From Paragordius varius (Eukaryota > Nematomorpha), in assembly GCA_964247055.1 (NCBI GenBank), contig OZ176050.1, positions 7,688,001-7,752,000 on the forward strand: a stretch of DNA of 64,000 nt, read 5' to 3'. The notes beneath the pieces are model-generated. The model saw nothing but the letters and a program-made list of their open reading frames with translations, did not search any database and was not told where the DNA came from. The translations under genes were made by a program, and so were the position numbers. Position 1 is the first letter of the stretch, and every line of letters starts with the position of its first letter. Positions 50,022 to 62,329 of the stretch are shown one piece after another.

Positions 50022-50152
50022 TACTCCACAGACTTTATTTTTGATTGTTTGGTTTTAATTTCTTCAATAATTGGCTTCCAGGAATATAGACCACTAGCTA
50101 TACCAAGGAGCGAAACAACAATAAATTTTCTTCTCAAAATATATTTTATCAT
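50021..50152 (-). CDS. PIGBOS1: PIGBOS1-like mitochondrial microprotein
   Basis: 43 residues, read from 50152 to the TAA at 50023-50021. A short basic N-terminus (MIKYILRRK) is followed by a hydrophobic segment (FIVVSLLGIASGLYSW) and a charged amphipathic tail (IIEEIKTKQSKIKS). The core LGIASGLYSWKPIIEE aligns with human LGIAGGVYIFQPVFEQ (from memory), with the membrane segment and tail in the same places; human PIGBOS1 has 54 residues. That protein sits in the mitochondrial outer membrane and contacts CLCC1 in the ER; function here is inference. The match is short, so identification is moderate. It lies divergently to the ankyrin/SOCS-box gene, with about 510 bp between start codons. Confidence 0.6.
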   Translation of the reverse strand: MIKYILRRKFIVVSLLGIASGLYSWKPIIEEIKTKQSKIKSVE

Positions 50153-50660
50153 ATGTTTAACCTTGCGTTATATCCAGGTAGATTGTGGTCGGCTCATCAG
50201 CAATGTCCACTTGTTAGCTTAGGCTATGTTTTTCGTTGACAATGACAATAGCACGGGGTACACCCCTTCGTACAATTGGTGAACCAATCGTCAGAGTACC
50301 GTGAACTATATAAGTATAGGGAAAAAACTTTTATAACCTTTTCTAGTAAAATTTTTATGATTGCAAATGTTTGGATATATATGTATGTATAAATAATATT
50401 ATTATGATTTAATTTTTTTACCGTAAGTTAGTGTAATTGTTTAAATAAGAAAATCATAAAATCGGTAAACATCAATAGGAAATATAACATGATGAGAGTA
50501 TTTAATAAATGGCACACTGTGTAATAATAATATAAATATAACACATATTTCTACATATAAAACCATGATTAACCATAATTTTAATTATTGAAAATTAAGA
50601 TTATCCTTATAAAAAACTTAACATCTATTTTTATCATTCATCTATTCTCATGATTATCAT
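50153..50660. promoter_or_regulatory. Putative divergent promoter region
   Basis: The 508 bp separate the start codons of the minus-strand microprotein pair and the plus-strand ankyrin/SOCS gene. No repeat or coding exon was seen. It must hold at least parts of both promoters and 5'UTRs; no specific factor site is claimed. Confidence 0.4.
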
Positions 50661-53600
50661 ATGACAAAGTCTCACTTGCTCAAGGAGTTGGCTGATGGAA
50701 TTACAAACCATATTAATTTAAACGAAATTAGAATTATAATTGCCTCTGGGGCAGATATTAATGGAATAGTTACGCTAGGTCTACGCCCGATTCATTTTGC
50801 TGTTTATGAGAAGGATTATGAATGCGTTAAATTGTTATTGGTATGTTTTATATTGTAATAGCAGATATGATTTAGTGGTTTAGTGCTGTTAATTTTTTTT
50901 ATTTCTATAAAATTTAAATATAATTAACTATTTAAATTGTTATTAATATATATAAAGGATTATTCCTTTTAGATTGTGTCAATACTCTGCTATTTTATTA
51001 TTAGCATATGAATTGGCCATATTAACGTAATGTTAAACAATTTAGCTGTTTCAATTTATAAATAATGGTTACATGAATAAATTAATTTATGTGTAAGGAT
51101 TAGGGTTGTGCAGTGGACTGCTTTTTCAAAAAAGTCTTGTCAGACCATGATCATGAATACTTTTTAAAAATTTGTTATCTATTATTTTGGTAAAACTATA
51201 AAAAATTGTAATATTAACAAAAATTTCTTAGTCAAATAAATATCATGCCATATTGAAGATTATGAAAATATTTAAACATTTTTTTGTTATTTATTATTTA
51301 CAAATATATTCAATCAAATTGAAGAATGTGCATTAAATATTAAAAAGTTATAATATAATGTTTTCATCCTCCTCAGACACTTACTAATAGATACTATCCT
51401 TTTTCGGAAATTATATGTATTAATTCTTTCATCATACAATCTATTATAAGGGTTTTAAATGTATTTTTGCATCGAAAAACTTCTTTCGGCTGCACTGCTT
51501 GAAGCAGAAATATATATTACTTTTGCACAAGATGGGATAAGATTGTATAGTCAGTAAATGTGTTGACAAATTTTCAAAATTCACTAACCCCTAAGCTTTC
51601 ATATTTAATGAGTATAAAAGGCCCGGTTTTTGTAATATAATATATAAACTGTGGGTAAATCTATTCAAAAGAACATTGATAATTTGTGCACAAAGTATGA
51701 AGTATATTGCATAAGACGATTCCTCGCTTGTTAAATCATTCTTTCGACCTGGTAGTAAATTAGACAAAATAACTAAATTAGTGATCGCTTGCTCCTCACG
51801 CTTATTAAACAAATCAATAGCTTCATCGTTTTGGTAGCAAAATATATCAAGTTTTTAAATAAATTTATGGAATGGTACCAAATATTAAGGATACCAGGTC
51901 GAAAGAATGATTTAACAAGCGAGGAATCGTCTTATGCAATTAATATACTTCAAACTTTGTGCACAAATTATCAATATTCCTTTGAATAGATTTACCCACA
52001 GTTTATATATTGTATTACAAAAACCGGGCCTTTTATGCACATTAAATATGAAAGCTTAGGGTTTACTGAATTTTGGAAATTTGTCAGCACATTTACTGAC
52101 TATAAAATCTTATCCCATCTTGTGCAAAAATTAATATATATTTCTGCTTCAAGCAGTGTAGCCGAAGAAGTTTTTCGATGCAAAAATACATTTACAATCC
52201 TTATAGGAATCGATTAGATGAGGAAATAATCAATAAACTTATGTCCATTAAGTATAATCTCCGAAAAGACATAGAATGTATTAGTGAGTCTGAAAAGAAT
52301 AAGGACATTATATTATAACTTTTTAAGATTTTGTGTATATATTTTTCATAAATTCTTGATTGAATTTGATCGAATATATTTGTAAATAATAAATGAAAAA
52401 AATGTATAAATATTTAAATCTATTAAGAAAAATCATGCCATTATTGATGAAACGCAAGTGTCGTTCGAGCATTTAGCATTTTCATAATCTCCAATATCGC
52501 ATGATATTTGCTATTTTTGTTAATATTACAATTTTTTTACAGTTTTACCAAAATAATTGATAACAAATTTATAAAAAGTGGTCATGACCATGGTCTCATC
52601 GGTTCTGACCGGACTTTTTAGAAAAAGCAGTCAAATGCACACCCCTAATCTACATCCAGTATTTGATTAATATATGATCTGTTTTTACTGAGTCAAAAAA
52701 TTTTTTTATATAGGATCAATTGCCATTTCTTGAACGGCTATTTTTCCATCAATAAAAGGGTTAGTTATGGTATAATATCATGTTATTGTCCAAGAATTTA
52801 GTATCAGTGCTTTTGCATTATTTTGGATGCTTTGAGATTTTTCATGAGACTTATTAGATATTGATAGCTTCCATATTTAAGTTTCCGGTATATCATTTAA
52901 CTCAATGAAATCTTTAATTTAGCTATTTATAATATGGCATTGTCATCCATGCCATACTATATTCGGGTATTTATTAGAAATTAGTTTTTTAGCGGCCTTC
53001 ATATTCGCCGCATTATCCGATACAAAGGCCTTTACTTTTGATGAACCAATATCATTCATAACTGGGTTCATAATATTCAAAATATATTCTGCTGTTTTCT
53101 TTCAAATCCACTATCTATTGATTTTATAACAAAGGGATGTTTGAGTACGAATCGACAATCAAAGTAATGTTGTTGTTTTTACAAATTGAGCTAATTTCTT
53201 TCGTATTATGTCTTTATAACATTCATCAAGTAATTCCACTTGGATGGAAGTTGGTAATTAGGATGCAAACTTTTAACGAAATTATAGAAATGGTTAAATT
53301 GAGAGAATTACGCATTATATATTAAATTTATTTGAAATTAAGCTAAAATGCGTATATGTTAATAATATACCTAGTATTGATAAACCTAGTTATTTTGCTT
53401 CTTAATTATTGTTTAATGATATTATTGATGGACACGAATAAATTTACAAATAAATGCAAAATTTTTTATATTAATGATATTATTGATCACTTTATTTTAT
53501 AGATTCGGGGATGTGATGTAAATGTTAAAGATGATATCGGTTATACCCCACTTCATATGGCCAGTGAGCGAGGTCATGTGGAAATCGTTAAAATTTTGGT

Positions 53601-54758
53601 GGAATATGGAGCCAAAGTTGATTTCGTTCAACCAAAAGAAAATCATTCCACCACAGTTGTTGACAATCCTTTGCGCCTGGCAATCAAAAATAAAAATTAT
53701 GAAGTTGCTCTATTCTTGCTTCAACATAAAGCTGATCCCAATCGTACCTATTTTTTAGGTTTGGTTTTTTAGATTTAGATTGGTTGACATGTAAATATTT
53801 ATATCCGTTTTTGAAGTTTTAAGCGGAATTGATAATAAGAATAAAACATATATCTAAAGTTATCTGAAAAATTACAAAACATCATTTTTACATACAAAAC
53901 TTAATATGTACGCCAATAAAATAATATTAGCTACTGAAATAAATTTGTTGGATCCCATATATGATTACATGTATATGGAATTGCTCTTGCGCTTTGGTGC
54001 TGATCCCAACGCTCTGGATCGTCATGGATTGAACTGTCTTCATAAGGCTTGTAAGCTAACACCCCTACCCTTCCAAATCAAACAGGTCATTTCTGCTATC
54101 GAGCTCCTTGTTAACTTTGGAGCTGATGTGAATGCTCAAGCTTCGGAAAAACATGAATTTAAGTAAACAATTTAAACATAGAATTTAATGTTCGACATTT
54201 ATATATATATATATATATATATAACTCGCGTTTACCTTTATTAAACATGAACGAATCGCATTTACTATTTATCTATTCATTATTAATTAATTAATTAATT
54301 ACCCTTAGTTTTTAAAAATCAATGTAATAGATATAATAGTATCAAACTACAAAAAAATAGGGCTTACATGGACGTACTTTTTTGGGGCATTTAATTTTAT
54401 TAATTACACTTACTAAAATTTCGTTTTTGTTTTATTATTCGATTTATTTATGCTTTAAATTTAAAAATAAGTTTTATAATTTATAAAAAAAGTTTTGGAA
54501 TGTATTATAGATAAATCATATATTCAATAATAATTTTTTAATGTTCCAAAATTGAATTAACTTGTGTGCAATAAGCGTTTCCGTAATTTAATAAAATTTT
54601 TACATTAAAGCGCCATTAATAGGTGCGCAAAATTTTGACAATACTTTGATTTTAATCCAAATATATAATTAATGCATTTCAGACTCGATTCTTTACCGCA
54701 TAATACTGGTTAGTTTCTTTGCCCCAAAATATTAAATACCACATTTTTAACCTAGTTA

Positions 54759-54789
<31 letters not shown>

Positions 54790-56936
54790 GTATGCATTTT
54801 AATGGTTTCTTATTTCACAGTGTAGTTGGGCAATTTGCAACACACTGTATGGTAAGAAGAAAGTAAAAAGTTCTTTATTCCATATTTGATTGTTTTTCTG
54901 TACACTACTGTGTTGCGAAATGCTCAACTATAGTGTGACATAACAATTAATAGACATATTATATATATATATATATATATATTCGCTATAGGACACCCCT
55001 CCATTTTGCTATCATATCTATTGGGAGGATAAAGCATCTAACTATCCCAGATTACAAATTATTGTGTGAAGATTTTTCATCGGATTATCCATGCACTCTC
55101 GATGAGTTAACCTCATCGTCCCTCGAGGTTATGAAGTATTTGATTGAAAATGTTGGAGCAAATATTAATATGCCTCCTGATTACATACATCCTGATCCAT
55201 TGTGTTTTGCCATACTTAAATCACGTTGTGATATTGTCGAATATTTGTGTCAAAGGGGCGCCGACATTAATCGCTTTTGTGAAACGATTGGTGGGGCACC
55301 CTTGCACATTGTGTGCAGTAATGAGATTGCAACTCCACAACTGCAATGTCAAATGTTGGCTACTCTTTTACACTATGGTACGATACATTGAATGATGTTT
55401 TTTTTGTTTACGCATAAAAATGTTTGCGATTGAAAGAATAAGCATGAAATTTTATGTTAACTGTTTTAAGCCATTTTATCCGTTGTATGAACATGCTAAG
55501 TGAAGAGTTTTGTGTTTATGTACACATTCATTGATATTAATTCTTATTAATTGAGACATAATTTAAATTCATTATTCATGATTATACGAATTGGCTTTAT
55601 TTTATATTAAAACTTTTGTTTAGGAGCTGATCCTAATGCCTATTACACATCATCAGAAATGTATGATTATTCCAGCAATGACAACACCTCAACCAGTAAT
55701 GTTTGGTCCCCCTTAGTCGAATATCTTAGCGTTAATAATGAAAAAGATATAAATTTTGTTAGAATACTTTTATCGTATGGGGCTCAAGCAACTTTTCGTA
55801 TGCCTTCATTCGATTATAGGTTAAAAATATAGGTGTCTTTAAATTAGTTATGATATGATATTTTACACCATAATTGTTTTTTATATTTTTAAAACTTGCA
55901 AAATATATAATGGCCAATTTTTTCTTAAAATTAATCTATTCCTAAAAGAAAGTTTTTACGTTTCCTGGATTTATTTTACATTTAAGAAATTATTTTGTTA
56001 ATAAACCCGCGACTTAACAAAATTATTTAGATATCTTACTAAAGAATCTATAAATTAAAATATTTTATATGTTTTGTTTTTGAAAATATACACCAGTCGA
56101 ATAAATATATATATAAACATTTAAAAACATAATAAACGGCGCCAACCATTTTAGGTATGATTGTATGTAAAATAGGTTAAAAATTAATATTACTTAAATT
56201 TTATTATTCTCATTACTTGTTAACTTTATTTGATTCTTACCGATGGGTACACTAGTATCTGTAATTTTTGCTTGGGTTATTTAATTTTCCTAATTATTAG
56301 ACTCATTAATGTAAAATTGAAATTTCACCAATTACTTAGTTTTTTATTTATACAATATTTAAAAAACGACCGTTTAAGTAAAATTATATGTTATATAAAT
56401 CGTTGATATACTTCTTTAAGTTTTGCGTATATCAGATTGTACGCAACATACTTTTTAGCTCATACGATTTTGATCCAAATTATACGCCTAAGGTTTCATA
56501 TTCATTTACGCGGTCTCTTGGATATTTTGTTTGTGTTCATTCTAGTTATGATTTGTTTTTATCGCTAACAAGACTATTAACACTATAATCCCATTCTCAT
56601 AAATATAAAATATAAATTAATATACGGTAAAATTATTATATATTTTCATTATTAAGGGGAGTACTCAGATCATTGCATAGGTTGAATCGTTACCCTGACA
56701 TTTTTGCCCTTGTTTTGGAAAATGGTCAAAACTTTGATATAGATGCGATTAGAAGGAGAAAACTTATTTTACCTCAACACTTAACACAATTGTATGCTCA
56801 TATAAAATATCCGTGCTCTTTGAAACATTTGACAAGACTTTGCATTAAAAATCATCTCAAGGTTCGCATACCAGAAAAACTTAAATCGATTCCACAATTA
56901 CCCGATAGTTTGAGACAATATCTTTTATGTATATAA
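50661..56936 (+). CDS. Ankyrin repeat and SOCS box (ASB) protein
   Basis: Six phase-consistent exons: 50661-50840, 53503-53758, 53931-54162, 54992-55377, 55624-55819, 56657-56936; 509 residues. Ankyrin repeats are clear: LGLRPIHFAVYEKDYECVKLLL..GCDVNV, IGYTPLHMASERGHVEIVKIL, NPLRLAIKNKNYEVALFLLQ, a diverged GLNCLHKACK unit, KTPLHFAI, PLCFAILKSRCDIVEYLCQR, APLHIVCSNE, then GADPN. The C-terminus is a SOCS box: CSLKHLTRLCI (BC-box, Leu and Cys for elongin C) and IPQLPDSLRQYL (Cul5 box). ASB proteins are substrate receptors of Cullin-5 E3 ligases (family knowledge); the target is unknown. The subfamily was not settled. AATAAA is at 57066. Intron 1 (2.66 kb) is full of hAT debris. Confidence 0.87.
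51101..52647. mobile_element. Palindromic hAT derivative in ASB intron 1
   Basis: Both ends are the same hAT end: TAGGGTTGTGCAGTGGACTG left and, inverted, TAGGGGTGTGCATTTGACTG right. The left arm (51101-51759) is an inverted copy of the right arm (51893-52647); a ~133-bp spacer separates them. Matching blocks include GGTCGAAAGAATGATTTAAC, GCCCGGTTTTTGTAATA (inverted right) and GCTTCAAGCAG. The right arm on the + strand encodes a hAT C-terminus in pieces: SHLVQKLIYISASSSVAEEV and INLMSIKYNLRKDIE. The left arm encodes part of the same on the minus strand. So two 3' halves are joined head to head. No 8-bp duplication was found. Confidence 0.75.
52890..53325 (-). pseudogene. hAT transposase fragment (DUF659-like core)
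   Basis: On the minus strand from about 53110 to 52890: EYILNIMNPVMNDIGSSKVK, then AFVSDNAANMKAAKKLIS and NKYPNIVWHG, then a stop, QCHIINS, another stop, IKDFIELNDIP. The pattern V-S/T-DNAANM..AAKK..KYP..W.GC.AH is the second-Asp region of Ac-like hAT transposases. Two in-frame stops show it is dead. It lies right of, and opposite to, the right arm of the palindromic element, so it is either a separate fragment or part of the source element. Confidence 0.7.
54198..54221. repeat. (TA)n microsatellite
   Basis: An alternating TA run shortly after the donor of the ASB exon that ends at 54162. Confidence 0.8.
54816..54937. mobile_element. Short inverted-repeat element in ASB intron 3
   Basis: A 122-bp element: left CACAGTGTAGTTGGGCAATT then GCAACACA; right inverted CACACTATAGTTGAGCATTT then GCAACACA. 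The arms of ~37 bp leave a ~45-bp loop. No clear target duplication. Flanked by TA microsatellites at 54759-54789 and 54959-54982. Confidence 0.6.
54959..54982. repeat. (TA)n microsatellite just before a splice acceptor
   Basis: The run ends about 9 bp before the acceptor AG at 54990-54991 of the fourth ASB exon, so it replaces the usual pyrimidine tract. Confidence 0.8.
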
Positions 56937-57071
56937 TAATGTTAAAAACTCATTACTATGCAGTCATATGTAAATTTATTATGCATAAATTATTCGTATA
57001 AATACTGAGTATTAATTGCTTTCAAAGCATATAATATTTTTATTTTTTTATTTAGAGTTAGAAACAATAAA

Positions 57072-58510
57072 TAATATATTTATCATATTTTTCGTAATTG
57101 CTATATTCATTTTTTCGCTTATCAAACTTGATTAGGACAATAATTTTAGAAGTGTTAAAACTTTAAAAATTTTCTTACCATATCGGAAATCGCATAAAAC
57201 AGCCTGAGAACTAACACCTTGTTCTAATGTCGTTTAACACTTCATTCTCTTTTTGTTTTTTGTAGACGATTACATTGGGTAGTCTTGTGATGTGACACAG
57301 GGCTTAAGCTTGTAAATAAACTATTGTCTTGAAAGTTGTTTTGGCTAAAATTTTATTGTTTAACATTGTTGTTTTGTATTAGATTAAAAGCATATATTTT
57401 TTACGGTTTATCGGATGGCTCCAAAACACGATTGAAACAAAAAAATTTTAAAATCAAAATTTATTAAATATTGGCTGGTAAATTAATTTTAATCTTTCCA
57501 AATAGCGATTTAAATAAATCCAAAAAAATGGCGGCGAAAATAATATATGAATCATGCGCCCAAAAGTTAGAGAAATCATATTTTTTATTTTAACCTTATA
57601 ATTTTTAAGATATTAAATTTAATGGCTCTGTGGTGGGAAGCTACTCCAAAAGAAATGAAGTGTTCATCCTCTTCTCAGAACAATAAAAAAATTGTTCGCC
57701 CAAGATTAGTTACAAATTTGTAGTGTTATATATTGGCGAATTTTTTTTATAATTTGAGAATGTATATATCGAGGCATCTATGTGAACAATATTAAATGTA
57801 TTTAATTCTTGTACGGTGTCGGTATAATGCCCTACATCTTAAAATACGCGACAAATTCGCTTTCATTTGAAAGCATGGGCAGGTGATAAATCTATTTTAT
57901 CTTTATAAGGCATATATATGAGGCGTATATGAAACCAAAGATAATTATAACATTGACTATTTAAAACGCATGGATTGTAAATAATTAAACTGACCAGATG
58001 ATTTTTGATGCAAGATTTAATTTGATAAGAGAAAATATAAAACACATTATCAATCACAAAAAACATATTTAAAGGAGTTACTACTCTACGATGTAAGTCG
58101 AGTGTTATTAGTAATTGGTTTTACAATTTTGTGAGATACTTACCTAATTTGTATAATTTTTGATAACATTATCTTACAATTAAAAACGAGGAGTTTGAAC
58201 CAGGCCGAAAAAAAGTGGAACTAGAATCGGTTGGTTTTTTAAAATATAATGGTTCCGGAACCGGTTAGTCACAATTGGAACTGGTTCCCAAGTTGGTTCC
58301 TGATATTTATAAGATAATTTTTAGCACACTTTTATTATAAAATAAATTATTTAAAATATCAAAGAAGATATAGAATAAAATGCATAACTAAAAAATCTTT
58401 ATTGAGTTTTAAAAAATCTATAGAGTAAGCGATTTCGTGCGCAAAATACTTTTAAAATTGGAAAATAAATGATTTAAAAGCAAAATTTGATCGACGACAT
58501 ATATTATATA
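57072..58510. other. Intergenic, no gene recognised
   Basis: No coding region was seen. At 58200-58310 there is a cluster of GGTTCC/GGAACC motifs, including the perfect palindrome GGTTCCGGAACC, perhaps a repeat end; no partner end was found. Confidence 0.45.
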
Positions 58511-61087
58511 CTAGCTGGCCCTGTCAGCTTCGCGGTGACTTAGTCTCACCAATAATTTTACTTAATAGTTTTTAATAAATAGAGGTAGAGATATAAAAAT
58601 AATAAAAAACATATTTAATAAAAAAATGTCTTTAATTATTCTTTTACGGGTTTTTACAGAGGCTCATATTGTTTACTTGAAATTGACCATATTTAAACCT
58701 CTTAAAGTTAAATTCAATTATAATTGGATTTTTAAAATTTTCGTTTTACCAAATCATGGTTAAAAGTTTTATTTTGAATTGTGTACACACAGCTGGGATC
58801 AAGGGTTATAAAAAGTAAATTATTTGTGGTCCCTTTTTAAAGGAAAGAATGATATCAATTCCCCAGAAATGTGTTTATCTGAACTCGTATGGCATCTTAA
58901 GTTTTTTGAAAATTAGCTCCAAAACCATGCCATTTTTGTATGGCGTCTCTGTTTTAAACCGCTAGACCCCTACCCATAAACCTATATAGAAAAAGCGCAG
59001 AGTTAAATTCTTTGCTTTTATAGGGCAAATATTTGGAATCATCTTTGATACCATAGTCTCATGGGTTGTTCGAACAAATAACTTAACACTGGCATAAAGG
59101 CCCCAAATTAACGACTAACGCCTGACCCTAATTTTTACCTGGTTGCGGGTAATATTCAAGCTTTTTATGATCTCATATGGCTTCAGAAATATATCTGTAA
59201 ATTAGTTCCAAAACAACACCATTTCTATATAGTGGCGCACTTACCCAGGGACAAAAAGCGTTGGGCAAAATTTTTGCCTTTATAGAGGGAAAATCTGGAA
59301 TTATCATGGATTCTATATGTTCTTATTAGTCTCATGGGTTTTCTGAATTTTGGCTCCAAAGGCGTGCTGTATCGATATGGCGACGCAGTTACGCGGGTAA
59401 CCAGGGGCGAAACAAAAAAACGCTCGATTATAATTTTGCCTTAATTCGGGTAATACCTGGAATCATGATTGATTCCATATGTTCTCGTGGGATGTTCGAA
59501 AAATTGCCTTAACCAATAAGTCATTCGATGGTGGCGCATTTTCAGGAGACGGGCCTAAAGGGGTAATTTAATAAAACCGCTCTACTTAAATTTTTACCTT
59601 TTTACGGGTAATATTTCCCCCAATTGAACTCATATGATTTAATAAGTTTTATAAAATTTGCCTCCAAAGTCACGCTGTAAATGGTGGCGCAGCTGTAGGC
59701 GGTTAGCCCCCTACCCAGAGGCCAATATAAAAAGACGTTTGATAAAAAATTTTGTCTGTATAGAGGAATAACTGGAATCATCATTCATTCCACATGTTCA
59801 TAATAGTTTTTGGAAGAATGGCTTCTTAATTAAATAAGTCATTATATGGTGGTGCATTTTCTGGGTATGGGCCTAGTTAAGGGGTAAAATAAAACCGCTC
59901 CACTAAAATTTTGCCTTTTTACATGTAATATTTAAAGCCCTTATTGAAATCATATGGCCTGATAAGTTTTTTAAAATTTGCCTCCAAAGCATGCTGTATC
60001 GATATAGGGGCGCAGTTGTAGGCGGGTAGCCCCCTACCCAGAGGCTGAAAACCGCTTGATAAAAATTTTTGTTTACAGAGAATACCTGGAATTATCATTT
60101 ATTCCTTATTTTCTTAATAGTTTTTCGAAGAATGGGTTCAAAACTAAAAAATAGTACAAGGATAGCGCATTTTTAGGGCGTAAAGGGCCTAACTAACGGC
60201 TAATTTTTAAACCTCGATGCCTGATAACTTTTCTGAAAATCAACTCCTAAACAACGCAATTTTGATATGGTGCAGCAGTTTTAGGCGGGTAGCTCCCTAC
60301 GCAGAGGCTGATACAAACAAGGCGCTTGATTAAAATTTTTGCCTTTTTACGGATAAAACCTGGAATCATGAATGATTCTATATGCTCTCATTAGTTTTTG
60401 TAAAAATTCCCTCAAAATTAAAAAATCATTCTATGGTGGCCCATTTTTCAGGGCATGAATGGCCTAATTAACGGCTAATAAAACGCACGGCATAAATTTT
60501 TGCCTTGCGGTAAATTTTAAGCAGCTATTAAGCTCATATGGCCTGAAAAGTTCTCTGAAATTTAGCCCCAAAGTCACGCTATTTCGATATAAAGGGGCAG
60601 TTTTTAGCAGGTATCTCCTTACCCATCAGCCAATATAAAAAACATCCACGGCTAAAATGTTTGCCTTTTAACAGGAAATACCTGGAATCCTCATTGAATT
60701 TTTACGGTCTCATACCTTGCGCGAAAAATATTTTTCTGGACTAATTTTTGAAAAAATGGCATTTTACGGGCGGAAGGATAAAAAAAGGGCCCATCTAAAA
60801 AAAGCGACCCTACTATGTTCAGCGCAATCAAAAGTAAGTAAAAAAAATCATATTTCCAACACGTTTTCCGGAAAATTGTCTCAAAGACACGATATTTGTG
60901 GGCTTGTGTTTTCAAAAAAAATTGTTGCGGAGAGGGCCTGAACTAGGGGCCTAATTCAAAAAAGGACGAAGCTATTGTCGGGGCATTCATTAATGATTAT
61001 GTTTTTTCGACATATGGATTTGAATGGATATACTGGTTTTCCGGAAACAGACAAAGCCAGCATTTTCCATTTTCATAAATATATAGA
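58511..61087 (-). mobile_element. Non-autonomous Helitron carrying a degenerate tandem array
   Basis: Read on the minus strand it starts TCTATATATTTATGAAAATG at 61087 and ends CTAG at 58511, inserted between A and T. The 3' end reads ACCGCGAAGCTGACAGGGCC before AGCTAG. The start matches the plus-strand Helitron at 32007. Most of the inside (about 58880-60710) is a diverged tandem array of roughly 320 bp made of two alternating ~160-bp halves; the landmark CTGGAAT followed by CAT...ATTCC recurs near 59028, 59290, 59458, 59771, 60089, 60360 and 60681, and CCCCCTACCCAGAGGC near 59705 and 60025. Length 2,577 bp. No Rep/helicase gene, so it must have been moved by a partner. Confidence 0.78.
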
Positions 61088-61690
61088 TTATAACTTGAAT
61101 TGCTGATACGGCCATTATAATGTTGAATTTATAAAAAAAAGGTAGGTAATCTCCATTATTTTGGCTGATGACGGAATCAATGAAGGTAATTTGTCAAATT
61201 CATAAGGTGTCTCTATATCAAGACTATTATTTTATAATTTTTATAACGGATATAAATTTAAACCTCTGTATTATTATATACTCATTCACAATAGTAAGGA
61301 CATTCTTTTATCAATGCGTTTGTACAGCAACCATAAATGCTAGCATATTCTTTTTCTTAAAATTTAGTTGATATTTGTATTGCGCTTCTGAATACACAGC
61401 GGTATAAACAATAGAAATTTTGATATTGTTCTTATCTTAAAAATCTAAAATAAGGAAACTTAATAGATGCAAAAATAACATTTTTTTCCTCATAATTTGG
61501 ACTGTGGACGGGAACTTTTCGTTAGAATTTTAAGAGCTGGGTAGTGGCTACATGTAGTTCCAAATGGCACCTTATTAAAAACTACTAAAACTCATTTGGT
61601 ATAATATAGCAAAAAAACTTTAACCTTCGGATTTGGGTTTAAGTTATATTGTTTTTTTAAGTTAACACAGGGATAAAACACATCCATTTT
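61088..61690. other. Intergenic, no gene recognised
   Basis: No coding region or bounded repeat was seen between the Helitron and the paired inverted-repeat elements. Confidence 0.4.
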
Positions 61691-62215
61691 AGTCCTTCGA
61701 AATTGAGATAGTTGGATACCCCAGGCCTTTTTAAAATTATATAAAAAATATGGAATAAATTGAAACCATGGCAAAAATTTTCACATTTATAACAGGAACC
61801 GAATATAAAAAAAATTTATTTTAAAATACTTGATATTACTTATTTTTTGGCAAAACTTCAAGGTAAAAATTCAGTCAAATGACATATGTGCATAATCTAA
61901 ATCTAAAAATAATATAAAACAAACAACTTTTTCTGTTTCTATCAATGTAAGATGTAGTTTAAAGAAAAATTAGCTTTCATTTTAGATATAAAATAAACAT
62001 GATAATTTGCAAAAATGTTGTAAAATAAAAATGGCGTCGAAGTTTGATGTGGAACTTTTTTTGAAAACCAAATTTTATTTAGATATTTCGGCTTATTTAT
62101 ATAATTTTTATTAGGGTAGAATCATAAATTAAATTGGGTTTCAGTTGTTTTTTAAAAATTTAAACTTAAATATAGTCTGAAGTATTTAGATGCCCCAATT
62201 TGAATCAAAGTGTTA
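61691..62215. mobile_element. Inverted-repeat element, copy A of a tandem pair
   Basis: The left end is CCTTCGAAATTGAGATAGTTGGATAC in two parts (CCTTCGAAATTGAG, ATAGTTGGATACCCC); the right end inverted is CTTTGATTCAAATTGGGGCA. The inside contains TTTCTATCAATGTAAGATGT and AAAATGGCGTC, both shared with copy B. No coding capacity; unclassified. Confidence 0.55.
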
Positions 62216-62329
62216 AAGGATAATTTAGGTTCCATTTCGAAATTTACAGTGTCTGATTTTATATAATAAATTAATTGACCAAATACTTTTGGGTTTTACC
62301 TTAACACTTGGATGCAACACATTCATTTT

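Noticed and set aside
51591-51989. Two opposing ORFs sharing PGRKNDLTSEESSYA
   Set aside because: They are the two arms of one palindromic transposon derivative, not two genes.
54683-54708. Mini-exon with AG/GT borders in the ASB gene
   Set aside because: Including it breaks the phase into the next exon; skipping it joins 54162 to 54992 in frame and gives a normal ankyrin motif (KTPLHFA).
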